From Candidatus Purcelliella pentastirinorum (GTDB lineage: Bacteria; Pseudomonadota; Gammaproteobacteria; Enterobacterales; Enterobacteriaceae), in contig NZ_CP110496.1 of assembly GCF_028748785.1 (NCBI RefSeq), positions 248,001-312,000 on the forward strand: a DNA stretch of 64,000 nucleotides, in the 5' to 3' direction. The notes under the pieces are model-generated. The model was not told where the DNA came from, did no database searches, and saw only the letters and a program-made list of their open reading frames with translations. Made by a program: the position numbers and the translations under genes. Positions 1 to 10,300 of the stretch are shown here, one piece after another. Positions within the stretch are counted from its first letter, which is position 1. Every line of letters begins with the position of its first letter.

Positions 1-810
1 AATCCTAAGATATCAGGAAGAGGTATATTAGAATTAAAAAAAAATGGTGTTATTGTAGAAACAGGATTGCTAGAAGAAAAAGCAAAAAAAATAAATAAAG
101 GATTTTTTAAAAGAATGAAAAAAGGAATGCCATTTGTACAGTTGAAATTAGCAACATCTATAGATGGTAAAACAGCATTAGCTAATGGTAAAAGCAAATG
201 GATAACATCTGTAACATCTCGTAATGATGTTCAAAATTTTAGAATGTTAAATGATGCTATATTAAGTACAAGTAAAACAATACTATCAGATAATTCTAAA
301 TTAGTAATTAAAAAAGAAAAATTTAGTAATAAAAAAATATTGATTTCTACTAATAAACACATTAAAATTAATATTCCACAACCATTAAGAATTATAATAG
401 ACAGTAAAAATCGTATTACACCTATGTATAATTTATTTAATTATAAAAGTGAAATTTGGTTAATACGTTTAAAAAAAGATAATAATATTTGGCCAAAACA
501 TGTAAAACAAATAATTTTAAATTCAAATAATAAAATTATAGATTTAGTAAAATTAATGTATATGTTTGGAAAAACAAATATAAATAATTTATGGGTTGAA
601 TCAGGAGCATTATTAGCTGGATCTTTAATAAAATTAAAACTAGTCGACGAATTAATATTATATGTAGCTCCTAAAATTTTGGGTAATTTATCAAAAAGTT
701 CATTTATAATACCTGAAATAAGAACGATATCTGAAGGATATAAATTTAAATTTGATAACGTAAAATATATAGGATCAGATTTAAGAATGATATTAACACC
801 AAAATATTAA
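1..810 (+). CDS. ribD: RibD, riboflavin deaminase/reductase, 5' end outside window
   Basis: This is the C-terminal part of the bifunctional riboflavin enzyme. The reading frame is open from the first base, so the deaminase domain lies mostly upstream of the window. What is present is the junction after the deaminase domain (NPKISGRG, matching E. coli NPQVAGRG) followed by the NADPH-dependent reductase domain, with the conserved segments QLKLATSIDGKTA, SKWITS and LWVESGALLAGSL, and the C-terminal DELILYVAPKILG. The reductase reduces the ribosyl group of the deaminated pyrimidine in the cytosol. ribH and nusB follow in the same direction, the order seen in E. coli. The frame shows no damage. 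Identification rests on motif-by-motif agreement with E. coli RibD. Confidence 0.95.
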   Translation, partial: NPKISGRGILELKKNGVIVETGLLEEKAKKINKGFFKRMKKGMPFVQLKLATSIDGKTALANGKSKWITSVTSRNDVQNFRMLNDAILSTSKTILSDNSKLVIKKEKFSNKKILISTNKHIKINIPQPLRIIIDSKNRITPMYNLFNYKSEIWLIRLKKDNNIWPKHVKQIILNSNNKIIDLVKLMYMFGKTNINNLWVESGALLAGSLIKLKLVDELILYVAPKILGNLSKSSFIIPEIRTISEGYKFKFDNVKYIGSDLRMILTPKY

Positions 811-847
811 CTTTAATAAAATATACATTTTAAAATTAAAAAAAACT

Positions 848-1324
848 ATGAATATTATAAAAGTACCATTAACAGCATCATATGCAAAAATAGCAATAAT
901 AATATCAAGATTTAATGAGTTTACAAATAAAAATATATTAGAAAGTGCAATAGATGTTTTAAAAAGAATAGGTGAAATACAAGACAAAAATATAACAGTA
1001 ATCTGGGTACCAGGAGCTTGTGAATTGCCTATAACCTGCAAAATAATTGCAAAAAATAAAAAATATCATGCAATAATAACATTAGGAACAATAATTAAAG
1101 GAGAAACATTACATTTTAAAAGTATTTCTAGTATAGTTAATAAAGAAATAGCAAATATCAGTATAACTCACAACATACCAATTATTATTGGTGTAATAAC
1201 CGCAAATAATATAGAACAAGCTATAAACAGATCAGGTATGAAATTTGGTAATAAGGGATGTGAAGCAGCATTAACCACATTAGAAATGATAAATATAATA
1301 AAAAAAATAAACTCTCAAAAATGA
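848..1324 (+). CDS. ribH: RibH, lumazine synthase
   Basis: This enzyme condenses the RibD product with 3,4-dihydroxy-2-butanone 4-phosphate to give 6,7-dimethyl-8-ribityllumazine, the penultimate step of riboflavin synthesis. It is 158 residues long, close to the usual 156. The substrate loop GTIIKGETLHF keeps the catalytic His. The C-terminal segment GMKFGNKGCEAALTTLEM matches the E. coli enzyme almost residue for residue. It lies 37 bp after ribD and 7 bp before nusB, so the three are probably cotranscribed. The family forms 60-subunit or pentameric assemblies. Retention with ribD suggests riboflavin supply by the symbiont, which is an inference. Confidence 0.97.
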   Translation: MNIIKVPLTASYAKIAIIISRFNEFTNKNILESAIDVLKRIGEIQDKNITVIWVPGACELPITCKIIAKNKKYHAIITLGTIIKGETLHFKSISSIVNKEIANISITHNIPIIIGVITANNIEQAINRSGMKFGNKGCEAALTTLEMINIIKKINSQK

Positions 1325-1331
1325 AAATCAA

Positions 1332-1745
1332 GTGAATATTTTATATCGTAAATCAGCAAGAAAAAGAGCTGTACAAGCATTATATAGTTGGCAAATATCA
1401 AACAATAACATTAATGATATTGAACATCATTTTTTAAAAAAAAAAAATAATAAAATAGATATAATTTATTTTAAAAAAATATTTAATGGAGTAACAAATA
1501 TAGTAAAAGAATTAGATGAAATTATAAAATTATACATCTTAAGAAAAATAAATACATTATCTTTAATAGAAAAAACAGTATTAAGAATTTCATTATATGA
1601 ATTAAAAAATTGTAACGAAATTCCTTATAAAATAATAATAGATGAAGGTATTGAATTAGCTAAAATATTTGGATCAAAAAATAGCTATAAATTTATAAAT
1701 GGAGTATTGGATAAAATAGTTGTTAAAATGAAATTAAAGAATTAA
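1332..1745 (+). CDS. nusB: NusB antitermination factor
   Basis: NusB binds boxA RNA together with S10 (NusE) in rRNA antitermination complexes. The protein is 137 residues, near the E. coli length of 139. Conserved stretches are ARKRAVQALYSWQ at the N terminus, TVLRISLYEL in the middle and IELAKIFG...YKFINGVLDKI at the end. The only suitable start is GTG at 1332, which aligns with the family N terminus. An ATG at 1321 is in a frame that stops after four codons. thiL, which follows nusB in E. coli, is missing; only about 117 bp of A/T sequence separates nusB from pgpA. Confidence 0.95.
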   Translation: MNILYRKSARKRAVQALYSWQISNNNINDIEHHFLKKKNNKIDIIYFKKIFNGVTNIVKELDEIIKLYILRKINTLSLIEKTVLRISLYELKNCNEIPYKIIIDEGIELAKIFGSKNSYKFINGVLDKIVVKMKLKN

Positions 1746-1862
1746 AAATGTATTTTAATAAAATTGAAAAAAGTAGTTTAAAAATGTAAAAAAATATTGT
1801 TTTTTAAAATTAAATTTATTAACTAAAAAATTAAATATATTTTATATAAATAAAATAAAATA

Positions 1863-2314
1863 ATGAAAAAAATAAATAATTTAGCATATATACTAGCAAT
1901 AGGCGGTGGTATAGGATTAATACCAATTATGCCTGGTACATTGATCTCTTTACTAACAATACCATTATGGTCTATAGTAAATTTTTTTTTTAAAATTAAA
2001 ATTATTTATTTAATTGCAATTATAAATATTACAGTTGGAATATATATATGTAAAATAGGAGAAAAAAAAATAGGAAAAAAGATCATAAAAGTATAGTATG
2101 GGATGAATTTACAGGAATGTGGTTATCATTAACAATTATTAATGATAAATCAAAAATTTTTATAATAATTATCTTGTTTCGTACAATAGATATTACAAAA
2201 CCATGGCCAATAATAAAAATACATCGTCACTTATCAGGAGGATTTGGAATAATGTTAGATGATATAATATCTAGTATAATAACTGGTATGTTAATATCTT
2301 TAATAAAAAATTAA
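1863..2314 (+). pseudogene. pgpA: PgpA phosphatidylglycerophosphatase, single-base frameshift at poly(A)
   Basis: Two overlapping reading frames together encode a complete phosphatidylglycerophosphatase A, the inner-membrane enzyme that makes phosphatidylglycerol. The first (1863-2096) carries GGGIGLIPIMPGT and three hydrophobic segments, then runs into a stop. The second frame, readable from about 2081 to 2314, continues with DHKSIVWDEFTGMW and HLSGGFGIMLDDI, both family hallmarks containing the acidic catalytic residues. The shift falls in a run of nine A (2062-2070) followed by six A (2075-2080). One extra A would restore a protein of about 150 residues (E. coli 172). Nothing else is damaged, so the gene may be rescued by polymerase slippage rather than dead. 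It overlaps the 3' end of the dxs remnant by 4 bp. Confidence 0.85.
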
Positions 2315-4121
2315 TATGCAAATAAAGTACTCAACCAAGTTAAAATTTGTTCTTTAATACCATAATAATCTAATTTATATTCACAACATATTTCATCTTT
2401 ATTACCTGAAGGAATAAACATATCAGGCAAACCAATATTTAAAATTATAATTAATATGTTTTTATTCAAAAACAACTCATTAACACCACTACCAGCTCCT
2501 CCTTTAATAATACCTTTCTCTATAATAACAAAATATTTATGATGTTCAGATAATTTAATAATTAAATCATCATCTAGAGGTTGTATAAACCTCATATCTA
2601 CCAAAGTAGTATTAAAAATTTTTACAATTTTATATATATCAAATAATAATATACCAAAATTTAAAATTACCAAATCCTTACCACATCTTAAAATTACACC
2701 TTTTCCTATAGTTATTAAGGACATTTATTTTAAATTTACATTAATAACTATACCCTTAAGATAACGAATTACACAGGATACCAGAGAATATTTATATGCA
2801 GTAAATAACATACTACTAAACTCATTTGCATCACTTGTAGTCATGATTATCATATTAGTAATACAATGTAAATATAAAATATAAAAAATTCACTGATGTA
2901 TTTTACCATCCTCACCCACTATTACGACACGATTAAATCGCTAATATTATAATAATATTTTGTAAAGTTATATCATGAATTATTTGATCATAAGTACGTT
3001 GTAAAAAAAATAGAGTATATTACTACTATAACCTTATAACCAACTACAGATAATCCAGCAACAAAAATGATACTATGTTGTTCTGCTATACCAACATCAA
3101 AATATTAATTAGGTAATCTTTAACAAATTTATTTAAACCTTATCCTTCAATCATAGCAGGTGTGATAACCATCAATTTTTTGTCTTTTTTAGCGATATTA
3201 CATAAAAAATCCCCTAAAATATCAGAATAATTAATTGAAGAATTATTAATTTTATAAAACTTACCTTTATTAAAGTTAAATTTTGGAACTAAATGCCATT
3301 TAATAGGATCATTTTTAGCTAAAAAATAACCTTTACCTTTTATAGTATGTAAATATAATATCTTAGGTACTGACTTATCCTTAATATTTTTATTAACAAT
3401 AAAACATCATGTCCATTTATGGAATTAATATATGAAAAACCTAATTTTTCAAAAAACTTTTTACATATATAAATTTTATTTAAAAAAATATGATAATTAT
3501 CATTTCTAATATAATCTTTATTAAAAATTATTTTAGATAAATATCTATTTATAGATCCCACATTTTTAAAAATAAACATATTATTATTATTAATTATGAT
3601 TAATAAATTATTGTCAACATCACCTGTATGATTAATAACTTCATATGCTATACCTGTTGTAATAGGCACCATCGCCTATTATAGAAACAACCCCCTTTAT
3701 TTTATTTTTCCCTTTTAAAAAATATAACCATACCCAATACTGCACTAATAGATGTAGAAAAATGACCAACAGTAAATACATCAAATTCACTTTCTTCTCT
3801 ACAAGTAAATGTATTAAGACCATCTATTTTTCTTATTGTATATATTTTATTAAATCTTCCAGTTAATATTTTATAAGGATAAGTTTGATGACCTATATCC
3901 CAAATAACTTTATCAAAAAGAGTTTATAATGTAAAACAACAATTAATTTAATAACACCTAGTCCAGAAGATAAATGTCCTACAGATAAACTTACACTATG
4001 CAATAAATAAAAACGTAATTCATTACACAAAATTAATATTTTCATCTTTTGACAAAAAACGTAATTTTTCTATTGAATTAATAGTTGATAAAATTAGATA
4101 TTTAATATTATTGATATTCAT
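2311..4121 (-). pseudogene. dxs: dxs pseudogene (1-deoxy-D-xylulose-5-phosphate synthase)
   Basis: Fragments of DXP synthase, the first enzyme of the MEP isoprenoid pathway, lie in order along the minus strand but in different frames. A plausible ATG is at 4121. After it come the pieces [19 protein letters not shown] (about 3.85-3.92 kb), the TPP motif SIIGDGA (about 3.67 kb), INGHDVL (about 3.41 kb) and [10 protein letters not shown] (about 3.09 kb). An intact C-terminal transketolase segment follows at 2311-2724, with LVDMRFIQPLDDD, GGAGSGVNE and NIGLPDMFIPSG. The many frame changes and stops mean the full protein cannot be made. ispA and xseB, which precede dxs in the E. coli operon, are absent: yajR begins 20 bp upstream of the remnant. 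Confidence 0.93.
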
Positions 4122-4140
4122 ATTTAATTTATTAAAAATA

Positions 4141-5496
4141 TTATTTTAAATAATTAATAATTATTTTTTTTAACAATATTTTATTAATTATTTTATCATC
4201 TATTTTAAAATGAATTGTATTTTCTTTTTTAAAGAATAATACTTCTATAATACCAGGTTGATTAATCAAAAAATCAATAAGGGATCTACTATTCAAAATA
4301 TTTTTGTTTAATACAAAACGTACATTAGTATAAAATATTGGTTCCTTAATATTTAATATTAATAAAAACCAAATAATTATCAATATACAAGAAATAAGAA
4401 AAACTATTTTTAAATTAAAATTATTTAATATAATTCCACTAATAAAACTACCTAGAAAAGAACCAAAAAATTGATAAGTAGAAAAAATACCTATAGCAGT
4501 ACCTCTGTATCCAATAGGTGAAAAATAAGACAACAAAAAAGGTAATAAAAATTCTTTAATATTAAAAAATATAAAAAATAACTGCATGCCAAATAAAGAT
4601 AATATAAAATTATTAATCGATAAATAAAGTAAAAATTCAGCTATAAATAACATTATTATAGTAATTTTAAAAAATATTTTAATATGACGTTTAAATTTCA
4701 AATATATAATAACAGGAACTGAACAAATAAAAGAAATAATTACCATAAAAAAATATAATTTCCAATAATTAGATTTTAAGAATTTAAAATTGTTTAATAA
4801 TATAGGAAATGTGATAAAATTAAACATAAGAATTATATGTAAACAAAAAATACTAAAATTTAATCTAAATAAATTTAGATTAAAAAAAATTTTATATATG
4901 CCAGTTTTAACAATAGATACATCTCTATTTAAAATATGATTATTAGGGCAAGGTACTATAAAAATAGCAATTAAAATACCTAATAATCCTAAAAATGATG
5001 CTATAATAAATAAACTTTGAATACCAAATAAATTAGCAATAAAAGGACCTAAAAACATAGAAATAGAAAAACCTAAACCAAAAATAACACCCATAAATCC
5101 TAAAGATTTCATACGATTTTTTTCATCTAATAAATCTGATAAAAGAGCCATTGATGGTGAAGTTATTGCTCCTAATCCTTGTATTGCTCTACCAATAATT
5201 ATATTCCAAATAGAATTTTTATAACATGCAATTAAATTACCAATAACAAAAATAATTAGACCTATAATAATAAATTTTTTATGCCCATATTTATCAGATA
5301 AGAAACTAAAAGGTATTTGAAAAATACTCTGTATTAAACCATAAATACCTACAGCAATACCAACTAATTTATTAGTAGCATAATGTATTTCAATACCATG
5401 AATTGTAATAACTGGCAACAACATGAATAAACCAAAAACTCTTAAAAATAAAATAGATATTAAACCAAATAATGCACGATATTCAATAGTATTCAT
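4141..5496 (-). CDS. yajR: YajR-type major facilitator transporter
   Basis: This is an inner-membrane transporter of the major facilitator superfamily with about twelve hydrophobic helices and a C-terminal soluble domain. Its 451 residues match E. coli YajR (454) along the whole length, including FQIPFSFLSDKYGHKK (the MFS motif A region), GRAIQGLGAI and the closing domain PGIIEVLFFKKENTIHFKI, which corresponds to the ferredoxin-like YAM domain of YajR. The substrate is not known. It lies 66 bp downstream of cyoE on the same strand, as in E. coli, and may be read through from the cyo operon. The frame is intact, and retention in so reduced a genome suggests a real role. Confidence 0.92.
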   Translation of the reverse strand: MNTIEYRALFGLISILFLRVFGLFMLLPVITIHGIEIHYATNKLVGIAVGIYGLIQSIFQIPFSFLSDKYGHKKFIIIGLIIFVIGNLIACYKNSIWNIIIGRAIQGLGAITSPSMALLSDLLDEKNRMKSLGFMGVIFGLGFSISMFLGPFIANLFGIQSLFIIASFLGLLGILIAIFIVPCPNNHILNRDVSIVKTGIYKIFFNLNLFRLNFSIFCLHIILMFNFITFPILLNNFKFLKSNYWKLYFFMVIISFICSVPVIIYLKFKRHIKIFFKITIIMLFIAEFLLYLSINNFILSLFGMQLFFIFFNIKEFLLPFLLSYFSPIGYRGTAIGIFSTYQFFGSFLGSFISGIILNNFNLKIVFLISCILIIIWFLLILNIKEPIFYTNVRFVLNKNILNSRSLIDFLINQPGIIEVLFFKKENTIHFKIDDKIINKILLKKIIINYLK

Positions 5497-5562
5497 AATA
5501 TTACATAAATTAAAAATTAAGATTTAAAAAAATAAAAACTAAAAATATATATAAAAATATAC

Positions 5563-6423
5563 TTAATAAATAACATAATCAATAGATATCATAAAATTAA
5601 TTAAAACTACAATTAATAAAGAATATAAATATACACATCTAGACCAAATTCTATCATTATTTAAATAAATAAAACCTATACATGATATAAAAAACCAAAA
5701 AAAATCAGCACAAGATATAACAATTAAATATTTATAATTAACATAATTAAAAAAATACAAAAATAAAGAAGATAAAGAAAAAATAATTATATAAAAAATA
5801 ATATATTTTTTAGTTAATAAAATACCTTTAACAATGGGCAATATTTTAATATCTATTTTTCTATAATCACATATATTATATATCATACTAGAATAAGAAT
5901 GAGGAATTTGCCAAAAAATGTACATAATAAATAAAATAAAAGCACAATAATCAAAATTATTAGTAACAGAACAATAACCTATAATTGGTGGAATAGAACC
6001 AGATAAACTTCCTATTAATATACTATGTATAAAATATCTTTTCATGATCAAACTGTATAAAATTACATAAATTAAAAATCCTATCAAAGATAAAATAGAA
6101 ATAAACATATTACAAAATTTGTATAAAAATATAAAACCCAAAAAACCAAAAAATAAAGCAATAAAAAATACTAAATAAAAAGTGATAGAATTTAAAATAT
6201 AAATTCTATTCTTAGTTCTTTGCATTTTACAATCTATATCACAATCAATTAAATTGTTTAACATGCAAGAAGAAGATAACACTGCAAACATACCTATCAA
6301 AGTATTAAATAAAAGTAAGTAATTTATATTACCCTTAGAAGCTAATAAAAAACTTCCTAAACAAGAAATTAAATTTCCAATAACAATTCTAGGTTTAATA
6401 AGATTAAAATATTTAATAAACAT
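5563..6423 (-). CDS. cyoE: CyoE, protoheme IX farnesyltransferase (heme O synthase)
   Basis: CyoE attaches a farnesyl chain to heme B to make heme O, the cofactor of the bo3 oxidase encoded next to it. It is an integral membrane prenyltransferase of the UbiA family, 286 residues (E. coli 296). The first Asp-rich prenyl-diphosphate site is seen as NLIDCDIDCKMQRTKNR. The second loop reads YNICDYRKIDIKILPIVKG. It lies 27 bp after cyoD. The enzyme needs farnesyl diphosphate, yet dxs nearby is a pseudogene and ispA is missing from its usual place, so the prenyl donor must come from elsewhere. Confidence 0.95.
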   Translation of the reverse strand: MFIKYFNLIKPRIVIGNLISCLGSFLLASKGNINYLLLFNTLIGMFAVLSSSCMLNNLIDCDIDCKMQRTKNRIYILNSITFYLVFFIALFFGFLGFIFLYKFCNMFISILSLIGFLIYVILYSLIMKRYFIHSILIGSLSGSIPPIIGYCSVTNNFDYCAFILFIMYIFWQIPHSYSSMIYNICDYRKIDIKILPIVKGILLTKKYIIFYIIIFSLSSLFLYFFNYVNYKYLIVISCADFFWFFISCIGFIYLNNDRIWSRCVYLYSLLIVVLINFMISIDYVIY

Positions 6424-6450
6424 TATTTAATTATAATACACAAAAAAAAA

Positions 6451-6768
6451 TTATTTATACTGTAAATGGAATAATATCCATTTAGAGCCCAGAATAATAA
6501 TTAAAATGATAAAAAAAACAAAAATCATAGAAATAATATTTAAATACCATTTTAAAAAATCATAAAAATGCAAAAAACATAATAAATGTATTATGAACTG
6601 AAATACCATAAAAAAATAAATTAAATCTAGGGTTATATTATAATTAAAAATTTTATAAAATATAACAAAAAAAGACAACACAATTAAAAATAAAGATGAA
6701 AATACACCTGTTATATATAATTTAATTTCATTATTTAAAAAAATGAATTTTTTAAATAAATATTTCAT
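6451..6768 (-). CDS. cyoD: CyoD, cytochrome bo3 oxidase subunit IV
   Basis: This is the small fourth subunit of the cytochrome bo3 ubiquinol oxidase, with three predicted membrane helices. I start it at the ATG at 6768, which gives 105 residues (E. coli 109) and aligns EIKLYITGVFSS with the family's VKTYMTGFILS. The frame is open further upstream to 6849, but that stretch lies inside cyoC and has no counterpart. The start overlaps the cyoC stop by one base (TAATG), suggesting translational coupling. The helix segment FIIHLLCFLHF corresponds to VLVHLVCFLHM in E. coli. Confidence 0.93.
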   Translation of the reverse strand: MKYLFKKFIFLNNEIKLYITGVFSSLFLIVLSFFVIFYKIFNYNITLDLIYFFMVFQFIIHLLCFLHFYDFLKWYLNIISMIFVFFIILIIILGSKWILFHLQYK

Positions 6769-7370
6769 TAAACTACTCCTATTAAATACACAAAATTGTA
6801 TAAAAATATCCATACTATATCTAACAAATGCCAAAATAATCCTAAACAAATAAAACGATTAATATTAATTTTACTAAAACCATGATAATGAAAATGAAAT
6901 AACATAACTAATATCCAAATTAAACCACAAATAACATGTAATCCATGAATACCTAACAAAGTAAAAAATGCTGAAAAAAAACCATTAATCAAAGGAGAAA
7001 AACCTAAAAGATACAAATTATAAAATTCATAAAATTCTAAAAAAACAAAACCAAAACCTAAAATGAAAGTTATACATAAAAATAAAATACAATAAATCTT
7101 AGAATAAAATTTCTTTAAAAAAACTAAAAAAATACCATAACTAAAAGAACTAAATAATAATAAAATAGTTTCAAAAAAAATCACATAGAAATTAAACACT
7201 TTATTAAAATCAACTAAATTATGAAAATTAAAACTCATAATTATATATACTGTAAATAAAACACCAAAAATAATCAAATCACTTAATAAATAAAACCAAA
7301 AACCTATAATTCTATTTGAAAAATTTTCTTCATATTTTAAATTATTTTTCTTAAAATATATTAAATTCAT
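6768..7370 (-). CDS. cyoC: CyoC, cytochrome bo3 oxidase subunit III
   Basis: This is subunit III of the bo3 quinol oxidase, a five-helix membrane protein of 200 residues (E. coli 204) that holds no redox centre. Recognisable stretches are NRIIGFWFYLLSDLIIFGVLF near the start, LGIHGLHVICGLIW in the fourth helix and ICLGLFWHLLDIVWIFLY at the C terminus, the signature of heme-copper oxidase subunit III. It lies between cyoB (37 bp upstream) and cyoD (1-base overlap) on the minus strand, in E. coli operon order. Confidence 0.95.
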   Translation of the reverse strand: MNLIYFKKNNLKYEENFSNRIIGFWFYLLSDLIIFGVLFTVYIIMSFNFHNLVDFNKVFNFYVIFFETILLLFSSFSYGIFLVFLKKFYSKIYCILFLCITFILGFGFVFLEFYEFYNLYLLGFSPLINGFFSAFFTLLGIHGLHVICGLIWILVMLFHFHYHGFSKININRFICLGLFWHLLDIVWIFLYNFVYLIGVV

Positions 7371-7407
7371 TAAATTTATCCATATAAAAGATGAAATTAA
7401 AATATAT

Positions 7408-9354
7408 CTATTTTTTTTTATTTTTAATTATATGTCCTTTAATAATAAAAAAATTATCACTTTCAAAAGTCTTAAAAATAAAAACTATAAAAACAAAAAT
7501 AATTGATAAACAAAATAACCACCAAATATGCCATATAGCAGAAAACCCTACTAATAAAGTGAAAAATGATATTAAAATACCAAAACAATTATTTTTAGGC
7601 AAATATATATATTTATCAAATTTATAATTTTTATTTTTATTATTGTTTTTTTTCATTTTCCAAAAAGCATCTTTACTATAAACATTAGGTAAAACAGAAA
7701 AATTATAAATAGGAGGAGGTGAAGATATAGACCATTCTAAAGTTCTACCATCCCAGGGATCACCTGTCAAATCAATATTTTCGTTACGATAAATAATGGA
7801 AACAACAAATTGAACTATTTGAAAAATTATACCAATGGTAATTAAAATCGTACCAATTGCAGACAAAACTAATAAATTATGATAATTATGATCAATATTT
7901 TGACTTAATCTTCTAGTCATACCCATTAATCCTAAAAAATATAAAGGAATAAAAGATACAAAAAAACCAATAAACCAAAACCAAAACGCAATCTTACCAA
8001 TGAATTCATTTAAAGTAAAACCAAAAAATTTAGGAAACCAATATGATATTCCAGCAAATAAACTAAATACTACTCCACCTATAATAACTGTATGAAAATG
8101 AGCAACTAAAAATAAACTATTATGTAAAATAAAATCTGCTCCAGGAACTGCTAATAAAACTCCAGCCATACCACCTATAGAAAAAACTATTAAAAAACCT
8201 ATAGTCCACATTATTGAAGAATGTAAATATACTTTACCTCTATAGATGGTAAATAACCAATTAAAAACCTTTACACCAGTAGGTATAGCAATAATCATAG
8301 TAGCAATACCAAAAAAAGAATTAACATCAGCGCCAGCACCCATTGTAAAAAAATGATGCATCCATACAATAAATGAAAGGAATGTAATTGAAATAGTAGC
8401 CCAAACTAAAGAAACATATCCAAAAATTTTTTTCTTTGAAAAAGTAGATACTACTTCTGAAAAGATACCAAAAGCAGGTAAAATTAATATATAAACCTCT
8501 GGATGACCCCAAATCCAAATTAAATTTACATACATCATTACATTGCCACCTAAATCATTAGTAAAAAAATGAAAATTTAAATATCTATCTAATGTTAATA
8601 ATAATAAAGTTGCTGTCAAAACAGGAAATGACAATATGATAAGTATATTTGAACAAAGAGTAGTCCATGTAAAAATAGGCATTCTAAATAAAGTCATACC
8701 CTTAGCACGCATTTTTAAAATAGTAACACAAAAATTAATTCCAGTTAATAAAGTACCTATTCCTGATATTTGCAAACTCCATATCCAATAATCTACACCA
8801 ACGCCAGGACTATATTGTAATTCTGATAAGGGCGGATATGCTAACCAACCAGTACGAGCAAATTCACCTATCCATAAAGATAAATTTATTAAAACAACAC
8901 CTGCAAAAGTCAACCAAAAACTTAAATTATTTAAAAAAGGAAAAGCAATATCACGACAACCAATTTGCAAAGGTATTATATAATTCATAAAACCAATAAT
9001 AAAAGGCATAGCAACAAAAAATATCATTATTACACCATGAGCAGTAAAAATTTGATCATAATGTTCTGAGGATAAAAACCCCTGATGATAATTTGAAGAT
9101 AATACTTGTTGTCCTCTCATCATTAAAGCATCAATAAAACCTCTAAACAACATAACTAAAGATAAAATAATATACATTATACCTAATCTTTTATGATCAA
9201 CACTAGTGAACCATTCAGACCATAAATATTTCCATTTTTTTAAATAAGTAATTATAAAAATCAAAAATATAGTTACAAAAAAAACAAAAATAATTGTAGA
9301 TAAAATAATAGGTTCATGAAAAGAAATTGCATCCAAAGTTAATTTACCAAACAT
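7408..9354 (-). CDS. cyoB: CyoB, cytochrome bo3 oxidase subunit I
   Basis: This is the catalytic subunit, which oxidises ubiquinol and reduces O2 to water while pumping protons. It holds heme b, heme o3 and CuB. It has 648 residues (E. coli 663). The metal-binding histidines are visible: [12 protein letters not shown] (low-spin heme ligand), [12 protein letters not shown] (CuB His with its cross-linked Tyr), WMHHFF (two CuB His) and [12 protein letters not shown] (both heme ligands). The C-terminal part, [10 protein letters not shown] and after, is more diverged and Lys/Asn-rich. All known functional residues that I can identify are in place, so the oxidase should be active. Confidence 0.98.
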   Translation of the reverse strand: MFGKLTLDAISFHEPIILSTIIFVFFVTIFLIFIITYLKKWKYLWSEWFTSVDHKRLGIMYIILSLVMLFRGFIDALMMRGQQVLSSNYHQGFLSSEHYDQIFTAHGVIMIFFVAMPFIIGFMNYIIPLQIGCRDIAFPFLNNLSFWLTFAGVVLINLSLWIGEFARTGWLAYPPLSELQYSPGVGVDYWIWSLQISGIGTLLTGINFCVTILKMRAKGMTLFRMPIFTWTTLCSNILIILSFPVLTATLLLLTLDRYLNFHFFTNDLGGNVMMYVNLIWIWGHPEVYILILPAFGIFSEVVSTFSKKKIFGYVSLVWATISITFLSFIVWMHHFFTMGAGADVNSFFGIATMIIAIPTGVKVFNWLFTIYRGKVYLHSSIMWTIGFLIVFSIGGMAGVLLAVPGADFILHNSLFLVAHFHTVIIGGVVFSLFAGISYWFPKFFGFTLNEFIGKIAFWFWFIGFFVSFIPLYFLGLMGMTRRLSQNIDHNYHNLLVLSAIGTILITIGIIFQIVQFVVSIIYRNENIDLTGDPWDGRTLEWSISSPPPIYNFSVLPNVYSKDAFWKMKKNNNKNKNYKFDKYIYLPKNNCFGILISFFTLLVGFSAIWHIWWLFCLSIIFVFIVFIFKTFESDNFFIIKGHIIKNKKK

Positions 9355-9409
9355 CTCCTAACTCCATAATAAAAATAAAAACCTTTTAAGTAATATTGGT
9401 AGTTTAATT

Positions 9410-10246
9410 TTAATAATTTTTAAATTTATTAATTATTTGAAAAAATGTATTACTATTAACATAAGAATAATATTTTATAAAATGATTTGTAGTAGGTAAA
9501 GCTAATTCTTCAAAATCAAACATTGTGTTTATTTTAAATTTAGATTTTTTAATGAAATTTACACATTTTAAAAAACTTTCATGTGTTGGTTCAACATAAG
9601 TAATAAATTTCATATTAGAAAATCCAATACCACTATAATTGGAGGATATACCATGATATATTCCGGGTTTACTTGCAATTAAATACAATTTAGTACTCAT
9701 ACCAGGCATAGCATAAATTTGACTTCCTAAATTAGGTATAAAAAAAGAATTCATAACAGAATTGGAAGTAACTCTAAACAATATCGTAGTATTTAATGGA
9801 ATTATAACTTTGTTTACAATTCCTACAGAATATTTAGGATAAATAAATAACCATTTCCAATCTAATGCTATAACATGAATTTCAAGATAATTATTTTTAT
9901 TTCCAATAATTCTACTAGGATCTAATTTATGAGTTGTTCTCCATGTAATTAATGCTAAGAAAAATATAATAAAAATTGGAATAATCCAAATTATTAATTC
10001 TATAATATTAGATTTATTCCAATTAGGAAGATAAACACTATTTTTATTAGCTTTATACCTAAAAACAAAAAATATTGTCATAAATATCACTGGCAAAACT
10101 ACAAAAAGCATTAAAATAAATGATATAAATATTAATTTATGTTCTTCAGTTGCAATCACCCCTCCAGTAGATAAAAAATCGACACTACAACCACTCAACA
10201 AAATGGTTAGTAATATAAAAAAACATTTATACATAAAAAACCTCAT
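9410..10246 (-). CDS. cyoA: CyoA, cytochrome bo3 oxidase subunit II (lipoprotein)
   Basis: This is subunit II of the bo3 oxidase, anchored by a lipoprotein signal with lipobox LLSGC near residue 20 and two further membrane helices (about residues 40-65 and 85-105). The periplasmic cupredoxin domain follows, with VTSNSVMNSFFIPNLGSQIY and GMKF matching E. coli. It lacks CuA ligands, as expected for a quinol oxidase. At 278 residues it is shorter than E. coli CyoA (315) because the His-rich C-terminal tail is missing. An alternative start is the Met at residue 5. It is the first gene of the cyo operon, 54 bp after yajC. Confidence 0.97.
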   Translation of the reverse strand: MRFFMYKCFFILLTILLSGCSVDFLSTGGVIATEEHKLIFISFILMLFVVLPVIFMTIFFVFRYKANKNSVYLPNWNKSNIIELIIWIIPIFIIFFLALITWRTTHKLDPSRIIGNKNNYLEIHVIALDWKWLFIYPKYSVGIVNKVIIPLNTTILFRVTSNSVMNSFFIPNLGSQIYAMPGMSTKLYLIASKPGIYHGISSNYSGIGFSNMKFITYVEPTHESFLKCVNFIKKSKFKINTMFDFEELALPTTNHFIKYYSYVNSNTFFQIINKFKNY

Positions 10247-10300
10247 TAAACAAATAATATTTTAATCAAATAAAATATTAAAAATTTAATTAAAATAATT

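Noticed and set aside
6769-6849. Longer N terminus for cyoD
   Set aside because: The extension lies within cyoC and has no family counterpart; the TAATG junction gives a normal-length CyoD.
7391-7627. Plus-strand 78-codon frame over the cyoB 3' end
   Set aside because: Antisense to the diverged cyoB C terminus, without recognisable motifs or ribosome site.
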